Below the pieces are notes generated by a model. It was not told the origin of the DNA. It saw nothing but the letters and a program-made list of their open reading frames with translations, and did not search any database. A stretch of DNA of 64,000 nucleotides from CAYWMD01 sp964458575 (GTDB lineage Bacteria > Verrucomicrobiota > Verrucomicrobiia > Limisphaerales > JADLHS01): contig CAYWMD010000018.1 in assembly GCA_964458575.1 (NCBI GenBank), forward strand, positions 41,183 to 105,182, in the 5' to 3' direction. The translations under genes and the position numbers were made by a program. This document shows, piece after piece, positions 7,593 to 17,342 of the stretch (positions within the stretch are counted from its first letter, which is position 1; each line of letters starts with the position of its first letter).

Positions 7593-10500
7593 ATGCGAAA
7601 AGTCCTGTTAATCACCGGTGCCCTCGCCCTCGGCTTCTTGGCGGTCCGCGCGGACATCACCCCCTACAGTTGGCAGCGCTTCGATCAACTGCGAAATCCT
7701 GGAGCCGATGCCACGGGCAACAACCACCCTATCACCGGCGGTTTCACCGGCAACGGCGAGTCCCCCTCTGGCACCCTGCCAGTTGTTGACAACGTCTGCG
7801 TGGGCGGACCGCTCGGGCCGGAGGGTTATATCAGCCGGAACAGCATTCGCTCGCACGCGAATCAACTGAACAATCAGGGCACGATGTTTTGCGAGCCGTC
7901 GCCGTTGAACACCGCGACACTCACCAACGCGAGTGCGTGGGGAAATTTCTTCCAGACCAACAGCAACTGGGTGGTGGAAGCCTGGGTGTTGCCGAGCCGC
8001 AATGGCGCAGCCAACCACGCCGCCTGTGTCTTTGCAACCGGTCTTAACCGCAATGGCCGCGCAACCGGGCGTCAATCGGGCGTCAGCATTGACATGATCA
8101 ACGGCGCAGTTTCGGTGGATCTGCCGCAGAACCCGGTCCCGGCCCGGGGCGACGATGGGCACGTGTTCATGCGTGCGCATGCGCAGTGCCCGCAGAACGC
8201 AGTGGACACCAACGGGGTGACGATGGATTTCTACATCGGCCCACCGATTCTGGTCAAGACGCCGACCAACTCCGCTTGGATGCATGTGGCAATCGTTCGG
8301 GACACGGCTGCGGGCACGGTCGCCTGGTACACGAACGGTGTGATGGTGGCTTCGACCAACATCTGGCGGGTTTACACCACCAACTACTACAGTTGCATCG
8401 GTGTGGCGGGTCTTCAGGATTCGGGTCTGGCTCATTCCAATGGCGGTATCGGTCTTCCCGGCGCCGCGCAAGCCTACGATGGTTACCTGGCCGAACTGCG
8501 CTGGTCCTCGTTCCAGCCGGGCCAATTCTCGGTCACGAACCTGCTTACCCGGCGCGCCGCACCGGGCAGTTCGACCGTGTGGCACGGGCCTGTGGTTGTA
8601 AACGACCCGCAGAACACCACCGTATGGTCCGGGGCGGGTGCATCTTTCGCGTGCGTGGCCGCGACGGACACCACGCTTCAGTATCAATGGCAGCGGTTCA
8701 GCGGATCTTGGGGCAACATCTCCAGCGCAACCAATCGCCTGTACAACTTGGAGAATACTTCCCTCGGTGACAACGGCGCCCAGTTCCGGTGCATTCTCAC
8801 AAAACCCAGCAATTCGTTGACCGCCACCAGTGCTGTGGCGACGCTGACGGTGACCGCCAACACTCCCGCCTTCGTTACCGGTTATTCTAATGCCATCATG
8901 GCCGAATCATCCTTGCTGGCCTATTTCCCGATGGACGGTACGGGTGTCACGCTGAACAACGTCAAGGATCCGGCCCGGAACGGTACGCTCACCAACTCGC
9001 CCTTTGGATTCCGCAACGGCAATACCAACCACGTGGCGGGCAACCAGGGATTGTCCCTCAACCTGCCCAACTTCGAATACACCGGCGGCTTCGGTTTGAA
9101 AACAAACGAAAATGGCTATGCTGAGATTCCCGGCGACAATCCGGCCTTTGATTTTGCAACTGCCAGCGCCGGCAACGGCACCATCGAGGCCGTGCTTTAC
9201 GCCGACCCCAGCATGGCCAACACCCTGTTGACCGGCGGCAGTTCTGAAGTCTGCGTATGGTTCTCGTCGGCCACCACCTACAATGCCTCCGGTACCAGCA
9301 CGAAGCCCGCGTTTGATTATTTTACGTTTGGTGTGGACGGTTATGGCAATTTGCGCTACCGGAACTCATCCGGTACCGGCATGGATCTGGTATGGACGAT
9401 GCCGGGTGGGTTCTTTGGCAAGCGCCGCCACGTCGCCTTTGTCTTCAGCAATCTCACCGACGTAACCTGCTATGTGGACGGACAAAGTTTGGGCACGAAA
9501 ACGCAGACCGGCTTCGGCAACACGCCCCCAAGCGCTTCACAGCCTTTGACGATCGGCAAGGGCGGCGGGGCCAGTGCGGACCTCCATGGCTACTGGCGTG
9601 ACTCCTGGCGCGGCACCATTGATGATCTGGCGATTTACGGCGATGCGCTGACCGCCAGTCAGATCGAGCAACACGTCTATCGGCTCAATAACGGGACGAA
9701 CAACTCACCGGCAACCATCACCTCCCTCACTCCATCCAAATCACTCTTCACCGGCTTCCCCGTGCAGACCTTGAGTGTGGTCGCCGGCGGTAACCCGCCC
9801 TTCACATATCAATGGCGGTCCAACGGAGTGAACATTGCCGATGCTACCAACTCATCGTACGGCTTCTTTGGGGCCGGCGTTGTGGCGGGTGTTTATCCGT
9901 TCACGGTTGTGGTTCAGGGCGGCATTGGTGGCGCGGTCACAAGCGCGCCGGTCGTATTGACGGTGTCGAATCCTTCCGGGTATGCCGCGAAGGTCTATGC
10001 CAGTTCTGGCGGCGGTCCGAAGGCATTTTATCCGCTGACGGAAACGAGCGGTACCAGCATTTTGGACTGGGCGGGAACGCATGATGGTGTGGTTTCTGGC
10101 GGCTATACATTGTCCACCGGCGGTGACGGACCTGGGGGGGCAGGTACCGGGGCCCTCACGATGTATGGCACGAACACTCTCACCGCGAACTCAAAGGTGG
10201 AAGTCCCCTACTATCCGGAGTTGAACCCGGAGAACAATGGCAATTTCAGCCACGAATTCTGGTTCAAGCCTAATTCGATCAGCGCCTCAAGTTGTGCGGT
10301 GTCCTCTCAAGCGAACATCAACAATGCCAAGGCCGGCCTGGCGACAATCTACGGCCCGGGAGATCGCGGTATTGCCCAGACCACGATCCAATACTGGACC
10401 ATGATTTACGGCAAATACAACAATTTGAACCAGGGCGTTTCCCAAAACGGCGCAGGTGGCGTGACTCCCGGGGTCGTCGGCCAATGGCAGCACGTTGTTT

Positions 10501-12845
10501 CCGTGGCTGACGGCAACAACTCGACCGTGACGATCTACGTCAACGGTCAACAGGACTTTACCCAGAACGTTGGCTATAGCCAGCATCCGGGCGATGGCTC
10601 AACCACTGGTGGCGTAAATCAGAACTATTATGCGCCATTGGTCCTCGGGAACTACAACGGCACGTATAATTTTCCGATGGCCGGATCACTCAGCCAGGTG
10701 GCCATCTATGACTACGCGTTGATCTTCGACGACATCACCAACCATACTTCTCAGGCGTGGACTCAGGCGGTCATCACCTTGCAGCCGGTCGGGACCACGA
10801 ATGTTGAGTCGCTGGGAAGCTACACGATGACGGCCAACGTGATTGGGTTGCCGAATACGTTCCAGTGGTACAAAGACGGCGCACCGCTGTCCCAAGTCCT
10901 GAATCTCGACGGGAGCGAACACTACCCCGGAATCACCAATGCTGGCGGACCACAGCAGGGCGTGCTCAGCAAGAAGCTGGTCATCAACCAGCTTCGCACC
11001 AATGATACGGGCGTTTATTACCTGCAAGTCAGTAATCCCCTTAACAGCGGTGGATTCACCAACTCCGCCAATGCCACCATCAAGATCACCAATGATTTCG
11101 TTGCCCCGGTCGTGACGGACGCTTCGGTGCGCGGCCTCACGGTTTCAGGACCCGTGTTGGATGAGGCGGCTAGTTCCTTTGGTAATCCCACGCCGGCACC
11201 ACTGAACTTGGTGGAAGTAAAGTTCTCCAAACGTATGGATTGGGCATCTGCCAGCAACACGGCAAACTACACAATTACCGGCCCCGGTAGTCCAAGCATT
11301 ACCAACGCCATTCTCGCCAACAGTACGGCCGACACCAAGTTTGGTGGCGACTACCGCGCTGTGGGATTGGTCACAACGGGACTGACACCCGGCGGGAGTT
11401 ACAACATCACCATTGCCAATATTTACGATCAGGCCTCATATTCCAACAAGATCGCGAACACCACATTGACGGTTGTGGCGCCGAGCTTGCGCACGAACTC
11501 GGCCGTCTGGAATTACTACTATCGTTTGGGAAATGGAAACTTCAGTTCGCTAGTGCCCGGCACCAACTCCGCGTTCCCGTACGTGCCGCAGTTTACCGGT
11601 CCGCTCACAAACTTCAGTTCCGACGCCATCAACACGGGCCAGAATCTCGGAAATGTTTCGCTGTTCAGCGGTCAGGGAGACAACTACCTTAGCACCATCA
11701 CCGCGTGGGTCACTCCAACCAACACGGGATATTATGAGTTCTTCGTGAATGGTGATGACCAAACGCGCCTCTATCTGAACCCCAGCGGCTCGGATCCGGC
11801 TGGGGCGGTGTGGATTGGAGACCGGTTTGAAGGTGGCACTGTGTTCCACGACGTTTACGCCGTTTCTACGCACTATCTCCTCACGGCTGGTCAATCCTAC
11901 TTCATCCAAACGGTAAGTCTGGAAGCCACCGGTTCGGATAGCTCGCGTGCCGGCTGGCGTTACCTCGGAACGGTTGACCAGCCGTGGGACGGCACTGGGG
12001 CCAACGGCGCGTGGACCGTGGCGGACACCAATCTGCCGCCGATTGAAGGCAAGTTCCTGTCCTCCTACAGCTCCGTCTCCGCCCCGACCATCCTTGCGCA
12101 ACCCACCAGTGTTGTTGCGCCGGCATACACCACGACCAACCTCTCGGTCACCGCGGTGAGCGACACCGGATTCCTTAGTTATCAGTGGCAGATCAACAAC
12201 GGAAATACCGGAACGAGTACCAACAAGTTGTATTTCACGCCGGTGACCTTCGCCACCTACAGCAGCAACTACAAGGTCATCATCAGTAACGGATTGAACA
12301 CGAGAACCAGTTCGGTGGTCTCGGTGACTCCTCCGGGTGGTGTTACCATCACTGTGAACCCAACCAACAAAGCCGTTCCACAGAGCCTGTCCAGTTCCGT
12401 CGCGGCGGCGGCCACGACTACGTCCGGGCGCATCAATTACCGGTGGAAGCTTTACGGTACCAACGTGAGCGGCAGCAACTATGGCAATGCCAGTTTGCAG
12501 GTGACCAATGGCGGAGCCAACTTGACCATCGCTTCGATGCAGTTCACGAATGCCGGTCCGTACACCGTTGCCGTCGATGATGGTTGGTTCACGGTGACCA
12601 ACACGAGTACCGCTGGCACCCTGACGCTGGCGGTGAACCAGGTCATCACCAACTTGTTGAGCGGCTCGACGCTGAACCTGAAATTCGCGACCGAGGTCGG
12701 TCCGCGATACGTCCTCGAATACAAGAATGCCCTCACGAATGGGGCGTGGATCCCGCTGATCACGAACACCGGTACCGGTTCGCCACTCACGGTGCCGGTG
12801 AACGCAACCGCTCCGGAACAATATTTCCGGTTGCGCATGCAGTAA
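7593..12845 (+). CDS. Giant exported LamG/Ig-like/PA14-like surface protein
   Basis: 1750 aa with a signal peptide (MRKVLLITGALALGFLAVRA). Approximate domain order: LamG-like jelly roll 115-310 (WVVEAWVLPS, WMHVAIVRD), Ig-like 333-425, second LamG 430-705, Ig-like 708-790, third LamG 800-1010 (SHEFWFKPNS, WQHVVSVADG), Ig-like 1060-1165, SbsA-like Ig (VEVKFSKRMDW) 1168-1300, PA14-like 1306-1456 (TGYYEFFVNGDDQTRLYL), two Ig-like repeats to ~1683, and a C-terminal beta domain (YVLEYKNALTNGAW). Rich in Asn, Thr, Gly and Ser, as expected for an extracellular glycan-binding or adhesive protein. No catalytic motif seen. It sits between two prepilin arrays and has its own dyad/promoter and a C9 tract upstream. 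Confidence 0.9.
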   Translation: MRKVLLITGALALGFLAVRADITPYSWQRFDQLRNPGADATGNNHPITGGFTGNGESPSGTLPVVDNVCVGGPLGPEGYISRNSIRSHANQLNNQGTMFCEPSPLNTATLTNASAWGNFFQTNSNWVVEAWVLPSRNGAANHAACVFATGLNRNGRATGRQSGVSIDMINGAVSVDLPQNPVPARGDDGHVFMRAHAQCPQNAVDTNGVTMDFYIGPPILVKTPTNSAWMHVAIVRDTAAGTVAWYTNGVMVASTNIWRVYTTNYYSCIGVAGLQDSGLAHSNGGIGLPGAAQAYDGYLAELRWSSFQPGQFSVTNLLTRRAAPGSSTVWHGPVVVNDPQNTTVWSGAGASFACVAATDTTLQYQWQRFSGSWGNISSATNRLYNLENTSLGDNGAQFRCILTKPSNSLTATSAVATLTVTANTPAFVTGYSNAIMAESSLLAYFPMDGTGVTLNNVKDPARNGTLTNSPFGFRNGNTNHVAGNQGLSLNLPNFEYTGGFGLKTNENGYAEIPGDNPAFDFATASAGNGTIEAVLYADPSMANTLLTGGSSEVCVWFSSATTYNASGTSTKPAFDYFTFGVDGYGNLRYRNSSGTGMDLVWTMPGGFFGKRRHVAFVFSNLTDVTCYVDGQSLGTKTQTGFGNTPPSASQPLTIGKGGGASADLHGYWRDSWRGTIDDLAIYGDALTASQIEQHVYRLNNGTNNSPATITSLTPSKSLFTGFPVQTLSVVAGGNPPFTYQWRSNGVNIADATNSSYGFFGAGVVAGVYPFTVVVQGGIGGAVTSAPVVLTVSNPSGYAAKVYASSGGGPKAFYPLTETSGTSILDWAGTHDGVVSGGYTLSTGGDGPGGAGTGALTMYGTNTLTANSKVEVPYYPELNPENNGNFSHEFWFKPNSISASSCAVSSQANINNAKAGLATIYGPGDRGIAQTTIQYWTMIYGKYNNLNQGVSQNGAGGVTPGVVGQWQHVVSVADGNNSTVTIYVNGQQDFTQNVGYSQHPGDGSTTGGVNQNYYAPLVLGNYNGTYNFPMAGSLSQVAIYDYALIFDDITNHTSQAWTQAVITLQPVGTTNVESLGSYTMTANVIGLPNTFQWYKDGAPLSQVLNLDGSEHYPGITNAGGPQQGVLSKKLVINQLRTNDTGVYYLQVSNPLNSGGFTNSANATIKITNDFVAPVVTDASVRGLTVSGPVLDEAASSFGNPTPAPLNLVEVKFSKRMDWASASNTANYTITGPGSPSITNAILANSTADTKFGGDYRAVGLVTTGLTPGGSYNITIANIYDQASYSNKIANTTLTVVAPSLRTNSAVWNYYYRLGNGNFSSLVPGTNSAFPYVPQFTGPLTNFSSDAINTGQNLGNVSLFSGQGDNYLSTITAWVTPTNTGYYEFFVNGDDQTRLYLNPSGSDPAGAVWIGDRFEGGTVFHDVYAVSTHYLLTAGQSYFIQTVSLEATGSDSSRAGWRYLGTVDQPWDGTGANGAWTVADTNLPPIEGKFLSSYSSVSAPTILAQPTSVVAPAYTTTNLSVTAVSDTGFLSYQWQINNGNTGTSTNKLYFTPVTFATYSSNYKVIISNGLNTRTSSVVSVTPPGGVTITVNPTNKAVPQSLSSSVAAAATTTSGRINYRWKLYGTNVSGSNYGNASLQVTNGGANLTIASMQFTNAGPYTVAVDDGWFTVTNTSTAGTLTLAVNQVITNLLSGSTLNLKFATEVGPRYVLEYKNALTNGAWIPLITNTGTGSPLTVPVNATAPEQYFRLRMQ

Positions 12846-12860
12846 CATCACGATCAAGAC

Positions 12861-12891
12861 GGGGAGGCATTCGCGCCGCGGATGCCTCCCC
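12861..12891 (+). terminator. Strong hairpin after the LamG gene
   Basis: Perfect 10-bp stem GGGGAGGCAT / ATGCCTCCCC with an 11-nt loop, 15 nt after the stop of the giant surface protein and 27 nt before the next prepilin gene. No long T run follows (CGAATCATTT). It is a plausible terminator or mRNA-stabilising hairpin separating the two units. Confidence 0.6.
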
Positions 12892-12918
12892 CGAATCATT
12901 TGGCTGAAAATCGGCGTC

Positions 12919-13746
12919 ATGAAAGTCTCCACCGAGTGCGGTTGCTGGAACCGCGGCCGGCCAGCCGTGAGTGCCGGCTTCACTTTGATTGAACTGCTGG
13001 TGGTCATTGCCATCATCGCCATCCTCGCGGCGATGCTCCTGCCGGCGTTAGGCGTGGCCAAGGTCAAGGCGCAAGGCATCAGTTGCATGAGCAATACCAA
13101 GCAAATCACCGTTGCTTGGATGATGTACAGCGGCGACAACCGTGAAGAATTGCTCGGGGCCCGGGCTTGGATGGCGGGCGATGTATCAAACCCGGCCAGC
13201 GACGACTTCGTGGATTTGTACAAGAAGCTTCAGAGTAGCCCGCTCAACCCTTACGTGGGCGGGAACGTTCGGATTTATAAGTGCCCGGGCGACGGGCGGG
13301 TGAGCAGTGTGGCCCTTTCCCCCACCATACGTCAGGGCACACCGGCGTGTCGCAGCGTCAGCATGAACAATTACATTCACGACACGGACACGTGGACGCC
13401 CGGCTACTTGTATTACCAGAAGGTGAACCACCTGGTCCGGCCGGGACCGGCCAATACCTTCGTCATCACCGATGAAGGCCCTACCATCAACGATGCCTAC
13501 TTTGCCACGGACATGGACACCTACGATCCGAACAACATGCCCGCCAAGCGCACCACGGATGCGCCGGCCAGCTATCATCATAAGGCGGGCAGTTTTTCAT
13601 TCGCGGACGGCCACTCGGAGATCCATAAATGGCGGGACTCGCGCACTTGGGGAATCCGGGCCTACGGCTGGTCCTCGCCCAATAACGTGGATATTGACTG
13701 GCTGCAATCGAAGTCTTCCGCCAAAGCCTCCCGCTGGACACGTTGA
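12919..13746 (+). CDS. Prepilin-like H-X9-DG domain protein
   Basis: 275 aa. Leader of ~23 residues, then G|FTLIELLVVIAIIAILAAML (canonical Gly at -1). Motifs YKCPGDGRVSS, RPGPANTFVITDEG and H-X9-DG (YHHKAGSFSFADGH), then DIDWLQSKSSAK and final RWTR. KSS-tail subgroup. First gene of the second prepilin array, downstream of the hairpin at 12861. The next paralogue starts 16 nt after its stop. Probably exported or assembled by a type II/IV pilus-like machine encoded elsewhere. Confidence 0.93.
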   Translation: MKVSTECGCWNRGRPAVSAGFTLIELLVVIAIIAILAAMLLPALGVAKVKAQGISCMSNTKQITVAWMMYSGDNREELLGARAWMAGDVSNPASDDFVDLYKKLQSSPLNPYVGGNVRIYKCPGDGRVSSVALSPTIRQGTPACRSVSMNNYIHDTDTWTPGYLYYQKVNHLVRPGPANTFVITDEGPTINDAYFATDMDTYDPNNMPAKRTTDAPASYHHKAGSFSFADGHSEIHKWRDSRTWGIRAYGWSSPNNVDIDWLQSKSSAKASRWTR

Positions 13747-13762
13747 GTTGTTTCACCCAATC

Positions 13763-14554
13763 GTGAGCACTCCCTGTCAGCACCGTGCGCCAAAAGTTCT
13801 AGCGTTCACCCTGATTGAATTGCTCGTGGTGATTGCGATCATCGCCATCCTGGCCGCCATGCTCCTGCCGGCTTTGAGCAAGGCCAAGATTCGCGGCCAG
13901 CGCATCATGTGCATGAACAACACCAAGCAAATTACGCTGGCTTGGAACATGTACGCGTCAGACAACAACGAGCGTTTCGCGAATTCCCGCGATTGGATGG
14001 GCGTGGGGGTGGGCAATCCGCTCGGTGAAGATTTCATTGATCTCTACAAGCGCCTTAAAGATCAACTGCTCGGTCCGTACCTCGGTGGCAACGTCAAGGT
14101 TTACCAATGCCCCGGCGATCCGCGCAAGAGCACCATGCCGGCCTACATGGGCACGCCGGCCTGTCGTAGCGTCTCCATGAACTCCTACATCGGGGTGGGC
14201 TGGTCGGGCGACTATTTGGTTTACAAGAAGACTTCCGACCTCACGCGCCCAGGGCCGGTCAACACCTTCGTGATTCTGGACGAAGGCTTGAGCATCAATG
14301 ACGGCTTTTTTGCCACCATTATGGACTCCTTTGACCCAAACAACATGCCCGCCAAGGCCACTACCGACGTGCCGGCCACCTACCACGCCATGGCGGGGAG
14401 TTTTTCTTTCGCGGACGGACATTCCGAAATCCACTCCTGGCGCGACGTGCGCACCTCGCAACCGAAGGGCTGGGGGTGGTCGTCGCCCAACAACATGGAT
14501 ATTGACTGGCTGCAATCCAAGTCTTCCGCCAAAGCCGCCCGGTGGACACGCTGA
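13763..14554 (+). CDS. Prepilin-like H-X9-DG domain protein (GTG start)
   Basis: 263 aa from GTG 13763, chosen because it gives a 15-residue leader before FTLIELLVVIAIIAILAAML and avoids a long overlap with the previous gene; TTG 13748 is an in-frame alternative. Ala precedes the Phe cleavage site. Contains YQCPGDPRKSTMPA, RPGPVNTFVILDEG, H-X9-DG (YHAMAGSFSFADGH), DIDWLQSKSSAK and RWTR. Very similar to its neighbour, consistent with a recent duplication. A 250-nt gap with promoter copy 2 follows. Confidence 0.9.
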   Translation: MSTPCQHRAPKVLAFTLIELLVVIAIIAILAAMLLPALSKAKIRGQRIMCMNNTKQITLAWNMYASDNNERFANSRDWMGVGVGNPLGEDFIDLYKRLKDQLLGPYLGGNVKVYQCPGDPRKSTMPAYMGTPACRSVSMNSYIGVGWSGDYLVYKKTSDLTRPGPVNTFVILDEGLSINDGFFATIMDSFDPNNMPAKATTDVPATYHAMAGSFSFADGHSEIHSWRDVRTSQPKGWGWSSPNNMDIDWLQSKSSAKAARWTR

Positions 14555-14596
14555 AGGGGGTTGACCGTTGTACCCGTTGTGCTGAGGGGGCGGCAA

Positions 14597-14643
14597 ATTA
14601 GTCCCTGAGAGCTATTTCCAGCCCCAGCGGACGGAGGCATAAT
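14597..14643 (+). promoter_or_regulatory. Dyad operator plus predicted promoter, copy 2
   Basis: ATTAGTCC (14597-14604), CTGA, GAGCTATT (14609-14616), then 21 nt and CATAAT at 14638-14643, a good -10 box. An ATG lies at 14650. The module is in the 250-nt gap upstream of the prepilin genes at 14805-17321 and is the likely promoter for that block. Confidence 0.65.
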
Positions 14644-14649
14644 CGCAGC

Positions 14650-14808
14650 ATGAACCAGTCTAACAGAGTCGAATGCGGCGGATGTTTGACCGGTATCAGT
14701 CGCCCTCTCTGGCAAACGGCGATCTCGTCTGTCGGCCGGCTGGGAGTCGGCAGGCGCTCCGTCCTGGCATTAAACCTTTCCCTGTCGCGAGCAAAGCCAA
14801 CCGTATGA
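14650..14808 (+). other. Candidate leader ORF (52 aa) overlapping the prepilin start
   Basis: ATG 6 nt after the predicted -10 box. The frame begins MNQSNRVECGG and its TGA (14806-14808) overlaps the ATG of the prepilin gene at 14805. This looks like stop-start coupling. No homology recognised; low confidence that it is translated. Confidence 0.3.
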
Positions 14809-15638
14809 TCAGAGTGTCATGGCCTCAAGCTCTGAAGCCGACTTGTTTTTCCAGGTCATCGAAGGGCTTCACGTTGATCGAGTTGCTCGTCGTCATCGCC
14901 ATCATTGCCGTTCTGGCGGCGATGCTCCTGCCGGTCTTGGGCAAGGCGAAGATCAAGGCGCAGGCCGTTCAATGCATGAACAACTCCCGGCAGCTTACGC
15001 TGGGCTGGCTGATGTACAACTCGGATAACAACGAGCATTGCCTGAGTTCGCTCGCCTGGTGTGGCAACAGTTCGATGTCGGATACCGCGAGCTTTGCCTT
15101 CACCGATTACGACCTGTTGCGGAGGCTGCCGCTCAGTCCGTACGTCGGCCACAGCATCACCGTCTGGCAATGCCCTGGCACCACCAAGCGCAGCACGGCG
15201 CCCGCCACCTTCGGCAAGCCAGGCGCGCGCACCTACTCGATGAACAACTGGATCGGCCGCTACGGACCGCGCTACGATCCGCCGGGCTCCATTCCCGGCT
15301 TCCTGGATTTCCTGAAAATGTCGGATTTCATCCGTCCCGGCCCGGTGAACACCTTCGTGCTGCTCGATGAGAGCGACAGCATCAATGACGGCTGGTTCAT
15401 GGCGGACATGAGCGGCTACGACCCGCGGAATCCTACGATACAGGCCAGCATTAATTTCGGCGATGACCCCGGCTCGTGGCACAACCGGGCGTGCGGCTTT
15501 TCCTTTGCGGACGGTCATTCGGAAATTCACAAATGGCGGCAATATGACCGGACCAAAAAAATAAAGGCTTCCGCTGACGATGTGGACTGGCTGCAGTCCA
15601 AAACCACTGCCAAGCGGGACCGCCCCATCACCCGTTGA
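14805..15638 (+). CDS. Prepilin-like H-X9-DG domain protein
   Basis: 277 aa from ATG 14805. A longer frame from 14673 is possible, but this start matches the paralogues' leader length. Leader, then G|FTLIELLVVIAIIAVLAAML. Motifs VWQCPGTTKRSTAP, YSMNNWIG, RPGPVNTFVLLDES, H-X9-DG (HNRACGFSFADGH) and tail KRDRPITR. Belongs to the PITR-tail subgroup with the truncated gene at the left edge and the gene at 15642. Preceded by promoter copy 2 and overlapped by a leader ORF. Confidence 0.92.
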   Translation: MIRVSWPQALKPTCFSRSSKGFTLIELLVVIAIIAVLAAMLLPVLGKAKIKAQAVQCMNNSRQLTLGWLMYNSDNNEHCLSSLAWCGNSSMSDTASFAFTDYDLLRRLPLSPYVGHSITVWQCPGTTKRSTAPATFGKPGARTYSMNNWIGRYGPRYDPPGSIPGFLDFLKMSDFIRPGPVNTFVLLDESDSINDGWFMADMSGYDPRNPTIQASINFGDDPGSWHNRACGFSFADGHSEIHKWRQYDRTKKIKASADDVDWLQSKTTAKRDRPITR

Positions 15639-15641
15639 ATT

Positions 15642-16460
15642 ATGAACACTCCCCGGCTGCTTCGTTCCGGCCCTCGCGGCGCGGCGTTTACCCTGATCGA
15701 ATTGCTCGTCGTCATCGCCATCATCGCCATTCTGGCGGCGATGCTCTTGCCGGTGTTGGGCAAGGCGAAGGTCAAGGCCCAGATGATTTCGTGCATGAAC
15801 AATTCGAAGCAACTGACCTTGGGTTGGTTGATGTACAACAGCGACAACAACGAGGTGTGCCTTACCGCGTTGGGGTGGGTGTCTGATCCCGTGGCCGGCG
15901 GCAGCGACATGAAAGACACCGCCAGCCCGGCTTTCACCGACTATCAATTGATGACCAAGCTGCCCTTGAGCCCTTACGTCGGCAAAAGCATCAATGTCTG
16001 GCAATGCCCCGGCAGCACGCGCCGCAGCACGGCGCCCGCCACCCGCGGTCAACCGGGCGCCCGCAGTTACTCCATGAACAATCACATCGGCATCTACGGT
16101 CCCTGGGGCGACAACTATGCCTTTTTTCAGTACGTCAAAATGAGCGACTTCGTCCGCCCTGGTCCCGTAAACACCTTCGTTTTGCTGGACGAAAGCAGCA
16201 GCATCAATGACGGCTGGTTCATGGCAAGCATGGCTGGTTATGACCCGCGCAACCCGGCCGCCCAGGTAGCCAGCGGGTTTGGGGACGCTCCCGGGTCCTG
16301 GCACGCGCGCGCCTGCGGGTTCTCCTTCGCCGACGGTCACTCCGAGATTCACAAGTGGCGGCAGTACAACGAAGCGACCCACGCCCCCCCTTCCGCGGAT
16401 GACGTGGATTGGTTGCAGTCCAAAACCACGGCCAAACGCGAACGGCCCATCACCCGTTGA
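15642..16460 (+). CDS. Prepilin-like H-X9-DG domain protein
   Basis: 272 aa. Leader MNTPRLLRSGPRGAA, then FTLIELLVVIAIIAILAAML (Ala at -1). VWQCPGSTRRSTAP, YSMNNHIG, RPGPVNTFVLLDES, H-X9-DG (HARACGFSFADGH) and tail KRERPITR. Starts 3 nt after its paralogue's stop and is co-transcribed with it. PITR-tail subgroup. Confidence 0.93.
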   Translation: MNTPRLLRSGPRGAAFTLIELLVVIAIIAILAAMLLPVLGKAKVKAQMISCMNNSKQLTLGWLMYNSDNNEVCLTALGWVSDPVAGGSDMKDTASPAFTDYQLMTKLPLSPYVGKSINVWQCPGSTRRSTAPATRGQPGARSYSMNNHIGIYGPWGDNYAFFQYVKMSDFVRPGPVNTFVLLDESSSINDGWFMASMAGYDPRNPAAQVASGFGDAPGSWHARACGFSFADGHSEIHKWRQYNEATHAPPSADDVDWLQSKTTAKRERPITR

Positions 16461-16490
16461 ACATCAGGGTTTGAGCCGGCCAAACACTGA

Positions 16491-17321
16491 ATGACTTATC
16501 AACCAGCCTCCGACCGCACGGCGGGCAGTGGTTTCACTTTGATCGAATTGCTCGTCGTGATCGCCATCATCGCCATTCTTGCGGCGCTGCTGCTGCCCGC
16601 CTTGAGCAAGGCCAAACTCAAGGCGACCATGGCGCGGTGCATCGTCAACGAAAAGCAAATCCAGTTGGGTTGGTGGATGTACGCGGACGACCATCAGGAG
16701 CGCATGATGCCCAGTTTTGGCGGTGGTGGTTGGTATGAGCCCGCCGACATCACCGGCTTGCCGCCCAACCGTTTCGACCTCGCCGAACGGTTGGAGGTTT
16801 CCAAGATCATGGCGTCTCCGCTTTGCGTGTACGTAAAAAATCCCCTGGTCTTTCGCTGCCCCGGCGATACGCGCTACAACCACCTGCCGATCAACGGTGG
16901 CTGGGCTTACGCCAGCTACTCAAAGACCGACGGCATGAATGGCCACGGCTGGACCGGCACGCCATACCGGAAAATTTCCGAGGTATTGAAACCTCTGATG
17001 GCCACGGTGTTTCTCGAAGAAGCCGACCCGCGAAGCTACAACCAGGGCACCTGGGTGTTGAATCGAAACGATTCGCCCGATCCCAATTCCTCCGGCTGGG
17101 TGGACCCGTTCACGATTTACCACGGTGTGGTGAGCACGCTTTCCTTCGTGGACAACCACGTCGAGTCTCACCGCTGGCTCGACCCCCGCGTAATCGAAGC
17201 CGCGCGCAAGGGCGGTAACGGCCAGTCGAGTTTTTACTGGCCCGGCGGTTACAAGAAAAACCCGGATTATGCATGGATGTGGGATCATTATCGTTTCTCC
17301 GACTGGACCCCTTTGCGGTAA
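16491..17321 (+). CDS. Divergent prepilin-like protein (H-X9-DN variant)
   Basis: 276 aa. Leader MTYQPASDRTAGSG, then FTLIELLVVIAIIAILAALL. The body differs from the other paralogues: FRCPGDTRYN, EVLKPLMATVFLEEADPRS, and YHGVVSTLSFVDNHVESH, where the usual DG of H-X9-DG is DN. The C-terminus is DWTPLR rather than an xxTR tail. Last gene of the second array, 21 nt before the Gfo/Idh gene, and probably a separate functional type. Confidence 0.9.
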   Translation: MTYQPASDRTAGSGFTLIELLVVIAIIAILAALLLPALSKAKLKATMARCIVNEKQIQLGWWMYADDHQERMMPSFGGGGWYEPADITGLPPNRFDLAERLEVSKIMASPLCVYVKNPLVFRCPGDTRYNHLPINGGWAYASYSKTDGMNGHGWTGTPYRKISEVLKPLMATVFLEEADPRSYNQGTWVLNRNDSPDPNSSGWVDPFTIYHGVVSTLSFVDNHVESHRWLDPRVIEAARKGGNGQSSFYWPGGYKKNPDYAWMWDHYRFSDWTPLR

Positions 17322-17342
17322 ATCGGTTTCCCTTCCTCCCGC

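Noticed and set aside
14856..16382. 508-codon minus-strand ORF across the prepilin genes
   Set aside because: Antisense shadow of two conserved prepilin genes; composition is that of complementary codons and no domain is recognised.
1..17321. Repeated near-identical segments that might suggest a CRISPR or assembly duplication
   Set aside because: The repetition is explained by tandem prepilin paralogues of ~800 nt that differ at many positions; there is no short regular spacer pattern.
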